Positions 1 to 7,954 of a stretch of 64,000 nt of DNA are shown piece by piece (positions within the stretch are counted from its first letter, which is position 1; each line of letters begins with the position of its first letter). The DNA is from an uncultured Paracoccaceae bacterium (lineage in GTDB: Bacteria > Pseudomonadota > Alphaproteobacteria > Rhodobacterales > Rhodobacteraceae), in assembly GCA_947498985.1 (NCBI GenBank), contig CANMMF010000010.1, positions 92,927 to 156,926 of the forward strand, in the 5' to 3' direction. The notes below the pieces were generated by a model. It ran no database searches and was not told where the DNA came from. It worked only from the letters and a program-made list of their open reading frames with translations. The position numbers and the translations under genes are program-made.

Positions 1-214
1 TGCCCTGGACGAGCGAGGCGGTGCGCGCAAGCCCCACCGTGTCGCGCGGCTTGTCGGCGTAATAGTCGTATGGAAAGACGTGCACGTGCAGATCCGTCGT
101 TTCCATGATGCGCAGATGCGCCTGGTTGGTTGCGGCGTGCACCGAGAACGGATGCAGCGCAATGAGCCCCGCCGATCCTGCCAGAAAGCCGCGGCGGCTA
201 ATCCCGAATGTCAT
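1..214 (-). CDS. cpdB: 2',3'-cyclic-nucleotide 2'-phosphodiesterase/3'-nucleotidase, N-terminal part
   Basis: Only the first 71 codons lie in the window; the gene runs off its left edge. Translation from the ATG at 214 gives a twin-arginine leader (SRRGFLAG) with a hydrophobic stretch. It is followed by RIMETTDLHVHVFPYDYYAD, the first metal-binding block (T-D-L-H-x-H) of the CpdB branch of the 5'-nucleotidase/metallophosphoesterase family. CpdB is a periplasmic enzyme that releases nucleosides from 2',3'-cyclic nucleotides and 3'-AMP. The Tat-type leader fits export after folding with metal. The gene is transcribed leftward, divergent from the ThDP enzyme at 553. A TATACT box (minus strand, 259-254) is a possible -10. 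Confidence 0.8.
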   Translation of the reverse strand, partial: MTFGISRRGFLAGSAGLIALHPFSVHAATNQAHLRIMETTDLHVHVFPYDYYADKPRDTVGLARTASLVQG

Positions 215-552
215 GATGGTTCCCCCTGAGTGGCGTTGATGAACGCAGCCTAAAGTATATCGCGCAGCGAGCAACACTCGCCTCATGCAGGGCGGCGCGC
301 GCGGCCGGGTTCCCGCGCGTCAATCCCGCCGCACACGCCGCCCGCCATGTCCATAATCCCGCCTGGTAACAGGCATTTGACGCAAGCCCCGCGGCCAAAC
401 GCGGCAACGGGCCGGTTTTTGCCGATCCCCCGCCCAGAGGCTATCGCGTTTCCGCAAAGCGGGTCGCGTGATAAGCACGCAGCTGTACCGGTTGGCGGAT
501 CCGTGCGCATCACCGCGCCGGACGCGCCCGCCCCCTCAAGGAGACGCCCGAC
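215..552. promoter_or_regulatory. Divergent intergenic region between cpdB and the ThDP enzyme
   Basis: This 338-nt stretch separates two divergent starts. The only promoter-like element I see is TATACT on the minus strand (259-254), about 40 nt upstream of the cpdB ATG, with no good -35 partner. AAGGAG at 538-543 is the ribosome-binding site for the GTG at 553. Short ORFs here overlap each other and resemble no protein I know, so I call none of them. Confidence 0.4.
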
Positions 553-2937
553 GTGACAGAGTCCGCGCCCCATCTCAAGACCATCGAACAGCGGCTTTTG
601 TGGCTGTCGCACTGGATGATCCACAACGCCAACCATCTGCGCGAGAAGACCGACGGGATCAAGGTGGGCGGGCATCAGGCCAGCTCTGCCTCGATGGTCT
701 CGATCATGACCGCGCTCTATTTCGCCACGCTGCGCCCCGAAGACCGGGTGGCGGTCAAGCCGCATGCCTCGCCGATCTTTCACGCCATCCAGTACCTGAT
801 GGGCCAGCAGACCCGCGCGCGGATGCAGAACTTTCGCGGCTATGGCGGCGTTCAGAGCTATCCCAGCCGGACCAAGGATATCGACGATGTCGATTTCTCG
901 ACCGGCTCGGTGGGCCTTGGGGTTGCAATCACCTCGTTTGCGGCGCTGATCCAGGACTATATCGCCGCCAAACCCTGGGGGGCGGATACCCGCAAGGGCC
1001 GGATGGTCGCTCTGGTGGGGGATGCGGAGCTGGACGAGGGCAATATCTACGAGGCCCTGCAGGAAGGCTGGAAGAACGACCTGCGCAATTGCTGGTGGAT
1101 CGTCGACTACAACCGCCAGTCGCTGGACGGCATCGTGCGCGAGGGGCTTTTCGAGCGGATCGAGAAGATCTTCGACACCTTCGGCTGGGACGTGGTGCGG
1201 GTGAAATACGGCGCTTTGCAACGCGCGGCCTTCGGGGAGCCGGGCGGCGACAAGCTGCGCGACTGGATCGACCGCTGCCCGAACGCCGAATACTCCGCGC
1301 TCACCTTCATGGGAGGCGCGGTCTGGCGCAAGCGGCTGATGGACGATCTGGGCGATCAGGGCGATGTCACGGCGCTGATCGACACGCGCTCGGATGCCGA
1401 TCTCGCCCGGCTGATGGAAAACCTCGGCGGCAATTGCGTGGAGACCATGGCCGACACGTTCGCCGCCATCGAGCACGACCGCCCGACCTGTTTCCTGGCC
1501 TATACGATCAAGGGCTGGGGCACGCCGATTGCGGGTCACAAGGACAACCATGGCGGGTTGATGAACAAGACGCAGATGGCCGCGTGGCAGGCGCATATGG
1601 GTGTGCCGCAAGGCCAGGAATGGGAGCCTTTCGCCACCGTGACGGACGCGGCGGGCCTGCAGGACTTCCTGTCGCGCGTGCCGTTTTTTGCCGAAGGCCC
1701 GCGCCGGTTCTCTGCCGATCCGGTCCCGGTGCCGCAGATCGAATTCAACGCGGATCGCGAGGTCTCCACCCAGACCGCCTTCGGCAAGATCCTCGACGAT
1801 CTGTCGAAAGGCGACAGCGATCTGGCCGCGCGCATCGTCACCACCTCTCCGGATGTGACCGGCACCACCAGCCTTGGCCCCTGGGTCAACCGCCGCAAGC
1901 TCTTTGCGCGCACCGAACTGGCCGATGCCTTCATCGAACACCGCATCCCGTCGACTGCGAAATGGGAGTTTTCCCCCGAAGGCCAGCATATCGAGCTGGG
2001 CATCGCCGAGATGAACCTCTTCTTGCTGCTGGGGGCGGCGGGGCTGGCGCATTCTCTGTGGGGCAAACGGCTCATTCCCATCGGCACGGTCTACGATCCG
2101 TTTGTGCATCGCGGTCTCGATGCGCTGAACTATGCCTGCTATCAGGATGCGCGTTTCATGATCGTGGGCACGCCGTCGGGGGTCACGCTGGCGCCCGAAG
2201 GCGGCGCGCATCAATCCATCGGCACCGGGCTCACCGGCATGGCGCAGGACGGGCTCGCCTCGTTCGAGCCGGCCTTTGCCGACGAGCTGGCGGTGATCAT
2301 GGGCTGGGCCTTCGACTACCTTCAGCGCGACGGCGAGGGGGACCCCGATGAGCGCACATGGCTGCGCGACGAGACCGGCGGGTCGGTCTATCTGCGGCTG
2401 ACCACAAAACCGCTCGAACAGCCGGGCAAACGCGTCGATGACGCGTTCCGGCAAGGCGCCATCGACGGTGCCTACTGGTTGCGCAAACCGGGGCCCAACT
2501 GCGCGGTTGTCATCGCCTATCAGGGCGCTGTCGCCGACGAGGCCATCGCGGCGGCGGGGATGGTCGGCGAACATCGGCGCGATATCGGCGTGCTGGCGGT
2601 GACCTCCGCCGACCGGCTCAATGCGGGCTGGACCGCCGCCCAGCGCGAGCGCGCGCGGGGCAATGCGGCCGCCCGGGGGCATATCGAGCAGCTCTTTGCG
2701 GAGCTGCCCCACAGCTGCACGCTGGTCACCGTGGTGGACGGCCATCCCGCGACGCTGGCCTGGCTGGGCGCGGTCGGAGGGCACCGCACGATCTCGCACG
2801 GGGTGGAGCATTTCGGGCAGACCGGCAGCATCGGCGATCTCTACCGGCATTTCCGCATCGACCGGACCGCGCTGGTGCAGTCGGTCAGCCAACTCACCCA
2901 CGGCGCCCGCGTCACGGCCTCCCCGCGCGGCTTTTGA
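553..2937 (+). CDS. Pyruvate dehydrogenase E1 (AceE)/transketolase-type ThDP enzyme
   Basis: The protein has 794 residues and starts at GTG 553, chosen because AAGGAG lies 9 nt upstream. The thiamine-diphosphate motif is clear: GDAELDEGN at 156-164 closed by DYNRQSLDG at 185-193. This matches the GDGEMDEPE...NLQRLDG block of homodimeric AceE-type E1. Conserved FRGYGG and KGWGTPIAGHKDNHGG segments and a transketolase-type C-terminal region (GQTGSIGDLYRHF) complete the three-domain layout. E. coli AceE is about 890 residues, so this is a shorter paralog. No E2 or E3 gene is nearby, so it may act alone as a transketolase or 2-oxoacid decarboxylating enzyme; the substrate is not predictable. It stands alone and ends at a palindromic repeat region. 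Confidence 0.85.
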   Translation: MTESAPHLKTIEQRLLWLSHWMIHNANHLREKTDGIKVGGHQASSASMVSIMTALYFATLRPEDRVAVKPHASPIFHAIQYLMGQQTRARMQNFRGYGGVQSYPSRTKDIDDVDFSTGSVGLGVAITSFAALIQDYIAAKPWGADTRKGRMVALVGDAELDEGNIYEALQEGWKNDLRNCWWIVDYNRQSLDGIVREGLFERIEKIFDTFGWDVVRVKYGALQRAAFGEPGGDKLRDWIDRCPNAEYSALTFMGGAVWRKRLMDDLGDQGDVTALIDTRSDADLARLMENLGGNCVETMADTFAAIEHDRPTCFLAYTIKGWGTPIAGHKDNHGGLMNKTQMAAWQAHMGVPQGQEWEPFATVTDAAGLQDFLSRVPFFAEGPRRFSADPVPVPQIEFNADREVSTQTAFGKILDDLSKGDSDLAARIVTTSPDVTGTTSLGPWVNRRKLFARTELADAFIEHRIPSTAKWEFSPEGQHIELGIAEMNLFLLLGAAGLAHSLWGKRLIPIGTVYDPFVHRGLDALNYACYQDARFMIVGTPSGVTLAPEGGAHQSIGTGLTGMAQDGLASFEPAFADELAVIMGWAFDYLQRDGEGDPDERTWLRDETGGSVYLRLTTKPLEQPGKRVDDAFRQGAIDGAYWLRKPGPNCAVVIAYQGAVADEAIAAAGMVGEHRRDIGVLAVTSADRLNAGWTAAQRERARGNAAARGHIEQLFAELPHSCTLVTVVDGHPATLAWLGAVGGHRTISHGVEHFGQTGSIGDLYRHFRIDRTALVQSVSQLTHGARVTASPRGF

Positions 2938-2988
2938 GCACCCTCATCGTGGCTTCTTCTCTTTGAAAATACCGCCGGGGGGTCCGGG

Positions 2989-3087
2989 GGGCTGGCCCCC
3001 CGGTCAAAACAGCGGTCCGAGGGGCTGGCCCCCCGGTCGAAACAGCGGGCCGGCGGGCTGGCCCCCCGCAGCAAAACGACCCGTTCC
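2989..3087. repeat. 33-bp tandem repeat, three copies
   Basis: Units begin with GGGCTGGCCCCCCGGTC at 2989, 3022 and 3055, so the period is exactly 33 nt. The first two copies share the GGTC(A/G)AAACAGCGG block; the third diverges after GGGCTGGCCCCCCG. Each unit contains its own small palindrome (GGGCTGGCCCCCC). The array sits between the converging ends of the ThDP enzyme and the amidohydrolase. Confidence 0.75.
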
Positions 3088-3122
3088 CGGCCGGAAGGAC
3101 CTCCGCGCTTTGTCTCGGGGGT

Positions 3123-3168
3123 CCGGGGGCGCAGCCCCCGGCGGGTCGGATCGCCGAAGGCGATCCGA
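3123..3168. repeat. Twin GC-rich inverted repeats, possible bidirectional terminator
   Basis: Two perfect hairpins follow each other: CCGGGGGC-GCA-GCCCCCGG at 3123-3141 and TCGGATCGCC-GAA-GGCGATCCGA at 3146-3168. The first is of a kind often seen between convergent genes in Roseobacter-group genomes. No T-tract follows, so intrinsic termination is uncertain. The position between two converging genes fits a transcript-end function. Confidence 0.6.
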
Positions 3169-3192
3169 AACAAGGCCAGAGCGGAGCGCCTG

Positions 3193-4053
3193 TCAGAGGC
3201 GGTAGATCCGCTGTGCATTGCCGCGCAGCACCGCCGCGCGGCTTTCGGCGCGCAGGCCAAGCGCGTCGATCTCGGCCATCGTGCGCTCGAACTGCAGGAC
3301 CGGAAAATCCGTGCCGAACAGCACTTTGTATCGCCCGTAGCTGTCCATGTAGCGCACGAAGCTCTGCGGCCAGTATTTCGGGCTGTGCGCATCGGTGCCG
3401 ACAAAGACATTGGGATGTTTCCACGCCATCGCGATCATCTCGTCGACCCAGGGGATGCCCACATGGATGCCGATGAGCTTGAGCTCGGGAAAATGGCAGG
3501 CCACCGGGTCAAGCGTGATGGGCCGCCCGACGCTTTCGGTGGGATAATCCGGCGCGTAGATCATCGATTGCCCGACCTGCAGCTGGATCGGAATGTCGAG
3601 CTCCACACATTTGGCATAGAACGGATACCAGCGAGCGTGGTTCGGGGCGAGCTCGAACCAGTGCGGGTAGCCATGCGCGCCGATGAACCCCATCTCGCGG
3701 ACCGCCGACTCCAGTGCGCGCACGCCCGCCATGCCTTCGGTCGGGTCGATCCCCGCAAGACCCGAAAACCGGTCGGGATGGGCCGCGACTGCCTCGGCCA
3801 CCATCTCGTAGGGCAGCCGCCAGCAGGCGGGCGGGCCCTTGGGGCCGCAGCGATGGGCGATCAGAAAGGCGCGCTCGATGCCCGCTTCGTCCATCCGCGC
3901 CAGCATCGCCTCCAGCGTGAGCCCCGCATCGGTGGCACCGGGCACCCGCATCTTGTCCTGGTAAAACGCATCGCGCCCTTGCGGGCGCAGCGCCAGCACC
4001 TCCGGCGTCCAGAGGTTCACAACGGCGTCGATGGCCATGATCTTTTCCGTCAT
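3193..4053 (-). CDS. Amidohydrolase-2 family protein (ACMSD/lactonase-like), HxH motif absent
   Basis: The protein has 286 residues; ATG 4053 overlaps the stop of the upstream acyl-CoA dehydrogenase as ATGA. The TIM-barrel amidohydrolase_2 family includes ACMSD, gamma-resorcylate decarboxylase and LigI-type lactonases. It is recognised by GAHGYPHWF, KLIGIHVGIPWVDEMI and the C-terminal VLFGTDFPV carrying the catalytic Asp. The N-terminal metal-binding D-x-H-x-H is replaced by D-A-V-V-N (residues 9-13). A close paralog at 14850-15809 shows the same change. Metal-independent lactonase or hydrolase activity is possible; the substrate is unknown. It forms a two-gene unit with the dehydrogenase. 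Confidence 0.8.
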   Translation of the reverse strand: MTEKIMAIDAVVNLWTPEVLALRPQGRDAFYQDKMRVPGATDAGLTLEAMLARMDEAGIERAFLIAHRCGPKGPPACWRLPYEMVAEAVAAHPDRFSGLAGIDPTEGMAGVRALESAVREMGFIGAHGYPHWFELAPNHARWYPFYAKCVELDIPIQLQVGQSMIYAPDYPTESVGRPITLDPVACHFPELKLIGIHVGIPWVDEMIAMAWKHPNVFVGTDAHSPKYWPQSFVRYMDSYGRYKVLFGTDFPVLQFERTMAEIDALGLRAESRAAVLRGNAQRIYRL

Positions 4054-5201
4054 CGGATGTCCAGTCCCAACTCGCGCGCCACCAGGCTGCGCTGGATTTC
4101 GTTTGATCCTTCGCCGAAGGAATAGAGCCGCGCATCGCGCCAGATCCGCGCCATGTCGCTTTCGGCATGATAACCCGCCGAGGCGAGGATCTGCATGCCG
4201 TGATGGGTCACGTATTGCAGGCATTCGGTCGCGACCACCTTGGCCTCCGAGGCAAAGCGCGCCGTGGGGGCTCCGGCGCTCAGCCGCGCCGCCAGATGCT
4301 GCGCCATCAGCCGGGACTGATCGACCCGCATCCGCATGTCGGCCAGACGGTGCGCGATGACCTGAAACTGCCCCAGCGGGCGGCCGAATTGCGCGCGGGT
4401 GCGGGCATGCTCCAGCGCCAGCGAGACGGCGAATTGCGCGTAGCCCGTGGTGGCCGCCGCCATGCCCGCGCGGGCGTAGTGCAGCGTCTGGCCCAGATGC
4501 GCAAAGCCCTGCCCCTCCTGCCCGAAAAGCGCGTCTTCCGGCAGCTCTACCCGGTCAAGCACCACCTCGAACGACGGCAGGCAGTGATTGCCGATCTTGG
4601 GGATCTGGCTCAGCCGCACCCCCGGCGCGCCGCGGGGCAGAAGAAAGAGCGAAATCCCGCGGGCGCGCGCGCTGCCGGGGTCGCTGCGCGCCACCACAAC
4701 GACAAAATCCGCGGCCTCCGCGTCGGAAATCCAGATCTTGCGCCCGGTGAGCCGCCAGCCCGACGCCGTGCGCTCCGCCCGGGTTGTGATGGCCGCGGCA
4801 TCCGAGCCCGCGCCCTCTTCGGTCAGCGCCAGCGCAAAAAGCAGCTCCCCCGCCATCAGGCGCGGCAGCAGATCCGCGCGCTGCGCTGCGCTCGCGTAGT
4901 TCAGCAATCCCATGCCACCAAACCCCACGGCGCGGTTGAAGAGCGAGCCCAGCATCCAGGCCGTCTCTCCCAGACGTTCCTGAACAAGGGCGACGGTCTC
5001 CCACCCGGCGCCGAGGCCACCCACCGCCTCGGGGAACGGCAAACGCAAAAGCCCCGCCGCCCCCAGCTCTTTCAACAGCTCATAGGGCGGGTCGTGGTCG
5101 GCATCGCGCTGGCGCTGCGCCGCCATCGGCAAATGCCGCGCCACCAGCCTGTCGACCGTCTCGAGGATCGCCTGTTCGTCTTCGGTGATCCCAAACGGCA
5201 T
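4050..5201 (-). CDS. Acyl-CoA dehydrogenase
   Basis: The protein has 383 residues; ATG 5201 is chosen because AAGGAG lies 7 nt upstream. It shows the usual N-terminal helical domain, the flavin/substrate block ALTEEGAGSD, and a C-terminal YSFGEGSNEIQRSLVAR segment. The Glu of GEGSNEIQR is at the normal position of the catalytic base. It should oxidise an acyl-CoA at C2-C3 with FAD and pass electrons to ETF in the cytoplasm. It is the first gene of a pair with the amidohydrolase and is divergent from an acyl-CoA ligase across a 112-bp gap. Ligase, dehydrogenase and hydrolase probably act on the same acid. Chain specificity cannot be read from sequence. Confidence 0.88.
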   Translation of the reverse strand: MPFGITEDEQAILETVDRLVARHLPMAAQRQRDADHDPPYELLKELGAAGLLRLPFPEAVGGLGAGWETVALVQERLGETAWMLGSLFNRAVGFGGMGLLNYASAAQRADLLPRLMAGELLFALALTEEGAGSDAAAITTRAERTASGWRLTGRKIWISDAEAADFVVVVARSDPGSARARGISLFLLPRGAPGVRLSQIPKIGNHCLPSFEVVLDRVELPEDALFGQEGQGFAHLGQTLHYARAGMAAATTGYAQFAVSLALEHARTRAQFGRPLGQFQVIAHRLADMRMRVDQSRLMAQHLAARLSAGAPTARFASEAKVVATECLQYVTHHGMQILASAGYHAESDMARIWRDARLYSFGEGSNEIQRSLVARELGLDIR

Positions 5202-5313
5202 GCCGGTTCTCCTTGTCAGCACGGGATGTGCACGCCACAATACCCCGGCTTCGGGCGCTGTCGAGTGACCCCGAACCTGGCCTTTGGGCCGGAACACCAG
5301 ACGGGGGCCGATC

Positions 5314-6801
5314 ATGAGTGACCAGACGCTTGAGAATCTCGCGGTGCTGATCGACCAGAACGCCCGCAGCCGTCCGACGCATCCGGCACTCATCTGCGGC
5401 GACGAGACCCTCGATTACGCGGCCTTCGCCAGGGCAGTGCGCGTGTTCGCGGACGCGCTGGCGCGGGACGGCGTGCGAAAGGGCGATCTGGTCGGCGTGG
5501 GGCTGAAGGACCGGCCCGCCCATCTCGTGGCGCTCTTTGCGGTGATGCGGCTGGGGGCGGTGATCGTGCCGGTGGATTACCGCTGGAGCGGGGCCGAGAC
5601 CGCCGCGCTGATGGACCATTACCGGATCGCGTTCCTTCTGGCCGAAGCCGACAGCCCCGAGGTCGCGGGCCCGCGCCGGATCACCATCGACGCCGTCTGG
5701 GCGCGCGCGGCGCAGAAACTGCCCGGCACGACCAAGCCGGTCTGCGCGCCGGACCTGCCGATGATCCTGTCGCTCTCTTCGGGCACCACCGGGCGGCCAA
5801 CCGGCCCGCTGCTCACCCATGCGCAGATGATGGCGCGCACCGAAAACCAGCTGGTGACGCTGACCTTCAGCCAGCAGGATCGCTACTTGCTGGCCTCACC
5901 GCTCTATTTCGGGGGTGGGCGGGCCTTTGCGCTCACACATCTGATGATCGGCGCCACGCTGATCCTGCATCCGCCGCCCTACACGCCGCAGGAACTCGTT
6001 CACAGCATCGCCACGCATCGCGCGACCTCGACCTTTCTGGTGCCGACGCTGATCCGGCGGCTGCTGGATCTGCCGGATGCCGCTCTGGCCGGGCTGACCG
6101 ACCTGCGCCTGCTCATCAGCTCCGGCGCGCCGCTGCATCCGCCCGAACGCGCGGCCATCGCGGCGCGGCTCTGCAAGGGGTTCTTCGAATACTTCGCCTC
6201 GACCGAAGGCGGCGGTATCTCCATCATGGTCCCCGAAGAGCGCGCGCGGCACCCCGACAGCGTCGGGCGCGCCGGGTTCCGGATCGAGCTTGAGGTGGTC
6301 GACGCCGGTCACAATCCGGTGCCGCCCGACACCGCGGGGGCCGTGCGCTATCGCGGACCGGGTGTGGCAAGCGGCTTTTTCCGCGATGCGGAGAAATCGC
6401 GCGAGGTGTTCCGCGACGGCTGGTTCTATCCCGGCGATATCGGGCGGCTCGATGCCGAAGGCTACCTGACCCTTCTGGGCCGGTCGAAAAGCGTGATCAT
6501 CCGGGGCGGCGCCAATATCTACCCGCTCGAGGTGGAGCGGGTGCTGGACCTGCATCCGGCAGTATCCGAAGCCGCGGTCTTCGGCATCGAGGACCGCGAG
6601 ATGGGCGAAGAGATCGCCGCCGCCGTGGTCGCCGCCACCGCCGTCACCCAGGACGCCCTGCGCGCCTTTTGCAAGACGCGTCTCGCCCCCTACAAGATCC
6701 CGCGCCACATCCGCTTTTTCGACGCGCTGCCGCGCAACAGCGGCGGCAAGGTGCTGCTGCGCACCCTCAAAGCCACTTTCTCCGGCGAAGGCCCTGCATG
6801 A
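5314..6801 (+). CDS. AMP-dependent acyl-CoA ligase
   Basis: The protein has 495 residues; ATG 5314 is preferred over an in-frame ATG at 5284 because MSDQTLENL matches a typical N terminus. The ANL-superfamily P-loop reads LSSGTTGRPTGPLLTH, so the usual Lys of PKG is Thr. The later motifs YFASTEGGG, GWFYPGDIGRLD and the C-terminal catalytic Lys in NSGGKVLL are intact. It should activate a carboxylic acid as acyl-AMP and then acyl-CoA. It is divergent from the dehydrogenase at 4050-5201 and 135 nt upstream of the TAXI transporter, from which it is separated by an operator and a promoter. Confidence 0.87.
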   Translation: MSDQTLENLAVLIDQNARSRPTHPALICGDETLDYAAFARAVRVFADALARDGVRKGDLVGVGLKDRPAHLVALFAVMRLGAVIVPVDYRWSGAETAALMDHYRIAFLLAEADSPEVAGPRRITIDAVWARAAQKLPGTTKPVCAPDLPMILSLSSGTTGRPTGPLLTHAQMMARTENQLVTLTFSQQDRYLLASPLYFGGGRAFALTHLMIGATLILHPPPYTPQELVHSIATHRATSTFLVPTLIRRLLDLPDAALAGLTDLRLLISSGAPLHPPERAAIAARLCKGFFEYFASTEGGGISIMVPEERARHPDSVGRAGFRIELEVVDAGHNPVPPDTAGAVRYRGPGVASGFFRDAEKSREVFRDGWFYPGDIGRLDAEGYLTLLGRSKSVIIRGGANIYPLEVERVLDLHPAVSEAAVFGIEDREMGEEIAAAVVAATAVTQDALRAFCKTRLAPYKIPRHIRFFDALPRNSGGKVLLRTLKATFSGEGPA

Positions 6802-6845
6802 GTCGCGATCCGCGCGCGGGAATGATTGCGTTTCGATCCGGATGC

Positions 6846-6865
6846 CATAATATGTCCGGACAAAT
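6846..6865 (+). promoter_or_regulatory. Promoter -10 and TGTCCGGACA operator for the TAXI transporter
   Basis: CATAAT at 6846-6851 is a good -10 and is followed at once by the operator core TGTCCGGACA (6853-6862, extended AT-TGTCCGGACA-AAT). The arrangement, with the palindrome just after the -10 and about 75 nt before the SBP start, fits repression by the GntR-type protein at 18473-19231. No strong -35 is seen. Confidence 0.65.
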
Positions 6866-6907
6866 ACGGGCGCGTCACCTGAGGCGCGACCGCAAAGGAT
6901 CCGGGCC

Positions 6908-6940
6908 ATGCAACGCCCGGCAACCGGGAGGACCATATGA
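6908..6940 (+). CDS. Possible 10-residue leader ORF
   Basis: ATG 6908 opens a reading frame MQRPATGRTI whose TGA overlaps the ATG of the TAXI binding protein (ATGA). AAGGA lies upstream. It may be chance, but three other operator-controlled transcripts also carry tiny Arg/Ala-rich ORFs ahead of their first gene. Confidence 0.2.
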   Translation: MQRPATGRTI

Positions 6941-7896
6941 TCGCATTCACTCGCAGAACCTTGCTCGGGGCCGCGGCGGCCGCCGTTTTCGCTGCACCCG
7001 TCGCGGCAGAGACCTTTGTCCGCGTCGGCGGCGGGCTTGCCGGAACCTATCCGATCTTCGCGGCCAAGCTTGTCGACCTGATCAACCAGAATATCGAGGG
7101 CGTGACCGCCAACGTGGTGTCCGGCAATGTCGAGAAATCGCAGATCGGCATCCAGATGGGGGAGTTGACGCTCAACATCGCGCCGACCTTCAATTCCAAG
7201 CAGATCTTCGACGGCGAGGGCTCCCTCGGGGTGGCCACGCCGGATGTGCGCCACGTGATCACGCTTTACGGCTCGCCCATTCAGCCGGTGGCCAAGCTCG
7301 ACGGCCCGTCTTCGATCGCCGAGCTTGACGACGGCGCGAACCGCGTCTGGATGGGCCAGAAGTCGGGCTTTTTCTACCAGGTCTACGAGCCGATCATGCA
7401 GGCCGCCGGCACCTCGCCGGAGCAGATCGAGGCCGCGGGCGGCGTGATCGAGGAATATGGCTATCTCGACGAGGTGCAGGGCTTTCAGGACGGCCGGCTC
7501 GATGCCGGGATCTTTGCGGGGCCTGTGCCTTACGGGCTGCTGATGCAGATCGCCGAAACCCCCGGTTTCAAGCTCATCGGCATGAGCGAGGAAGAACTCG
7601 ACAAGCTCGAGGAGATCCTGCCCGGCATGGGGCGCGTGACCGTGGCCGCGGGCTCCTACCCCAATCAGGACAGCGAGGTGATGCTGCCCTATTACGTCAA
7701 CCACCTCGTGGCCAACGTCAATGCGGACCCCGATCTGATCTATCAGGTGACCAAGCTGATGTATGAGAATTACGCCGATTTCCACGGGCTTTTTGCGGGC
7801 TCCGAGGAGATCGACGACAAGGAGGTGACCCGTTACAACGTGCTGCCGGTGCATCCGGCGGCGCAGAAATATTTCGACGAGGTCGGCGCCGAGTGA
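6937..7896 (+). CDS. TAXI-family TRAP transporter solute-binding protein
   Basis: The protein has 319 residues and starts at ATG 6937 behind GGGAGGA. A signal peptide covers about residues 1-23 (TRRTLLGAAAAAVF, with a twin-arginine-like start, cleaved near VAAET). The mature part begins FVRVGGGLAGTYPIFAAKL, the typical first block of TAXI binding proteins, which capture a ligand in the periplasm. It heads a two-gene operon with a fused TRAP permease. A perfect 10-bp hairpin follows the gene. The promoter carries the TGTCCGGACA operator, so expression is probably linked to the neighbouring catabolic operons. The ligand is not predictable from sequence; TAXI systems include transporters of dicarboxylates and other organic acids. 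Confidence 0.85.
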   Translation: MIAFTRRTLLGAAAAAVFAAPVAAETFVRVGGGLAGTYPIFAAKLVDLINQNIEGVTANVVSGNVEKSQIGIQMGELTLNIAPTFNSKQIFDGEGSLGVATPDVRHVITLYGSPIQPVAKLDGPSSIAELDDGANRVWMGQKSGFFYQVYEPIMQAAGTSPEQIEAAGGVIEEYGYLDEVQGFQDGRLDAGIFAGPVPYGLLMQIAETPGFKLIGMSEEELDKLEEILPGMGRVTVAAGSYPNQDSEVMLPYYVNHLVANVNADPDLIYQVTKLMYENYADFHGLFAGSEEIDDKEVTRYNVLPVHPAAQKYFDEVGAE

Positions 7897-7903
7897 CGCC
7901 CCG

Positions 7904-7935
7904 CGCCGCGCCCCGGGGCAGGCCTGGGCGCGGCG
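7904..7935 (+). other. GC-rich intercistronic hairpin after the TAXI binding-protein gene
   Basis: CGCCGCGCCC (7904-7913) pairs perfectly with GGGCGCGGCG (7926-7935) across a 12-nt loop. It lies in the 58-nt gap before the permease gene. No T-run follows, so it more likely protects the upstream mRNA or attenuates the permease than ends transcription. Similar hairpins follow three other binding-protein genes here. Confidence 0.6.
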
Positions 7936-7954
7936 GCAAGGCGAGTGACGCCGG

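Noticed and set aside
283..2901. 872-codon open frame antisense to the ThDP enzyme
   Set aside because: It mirrors a clearly conserved gene; long antisense frames arise in GC-rich DNA because stop codons are rare. Its sequence is His/Arg/Gly/Pro-rich and matches no family.
2989..3087. CRISPR array
   Set aside because: Three 33-bp units directly adjoin with no variable spacers and no cas genes in the window.
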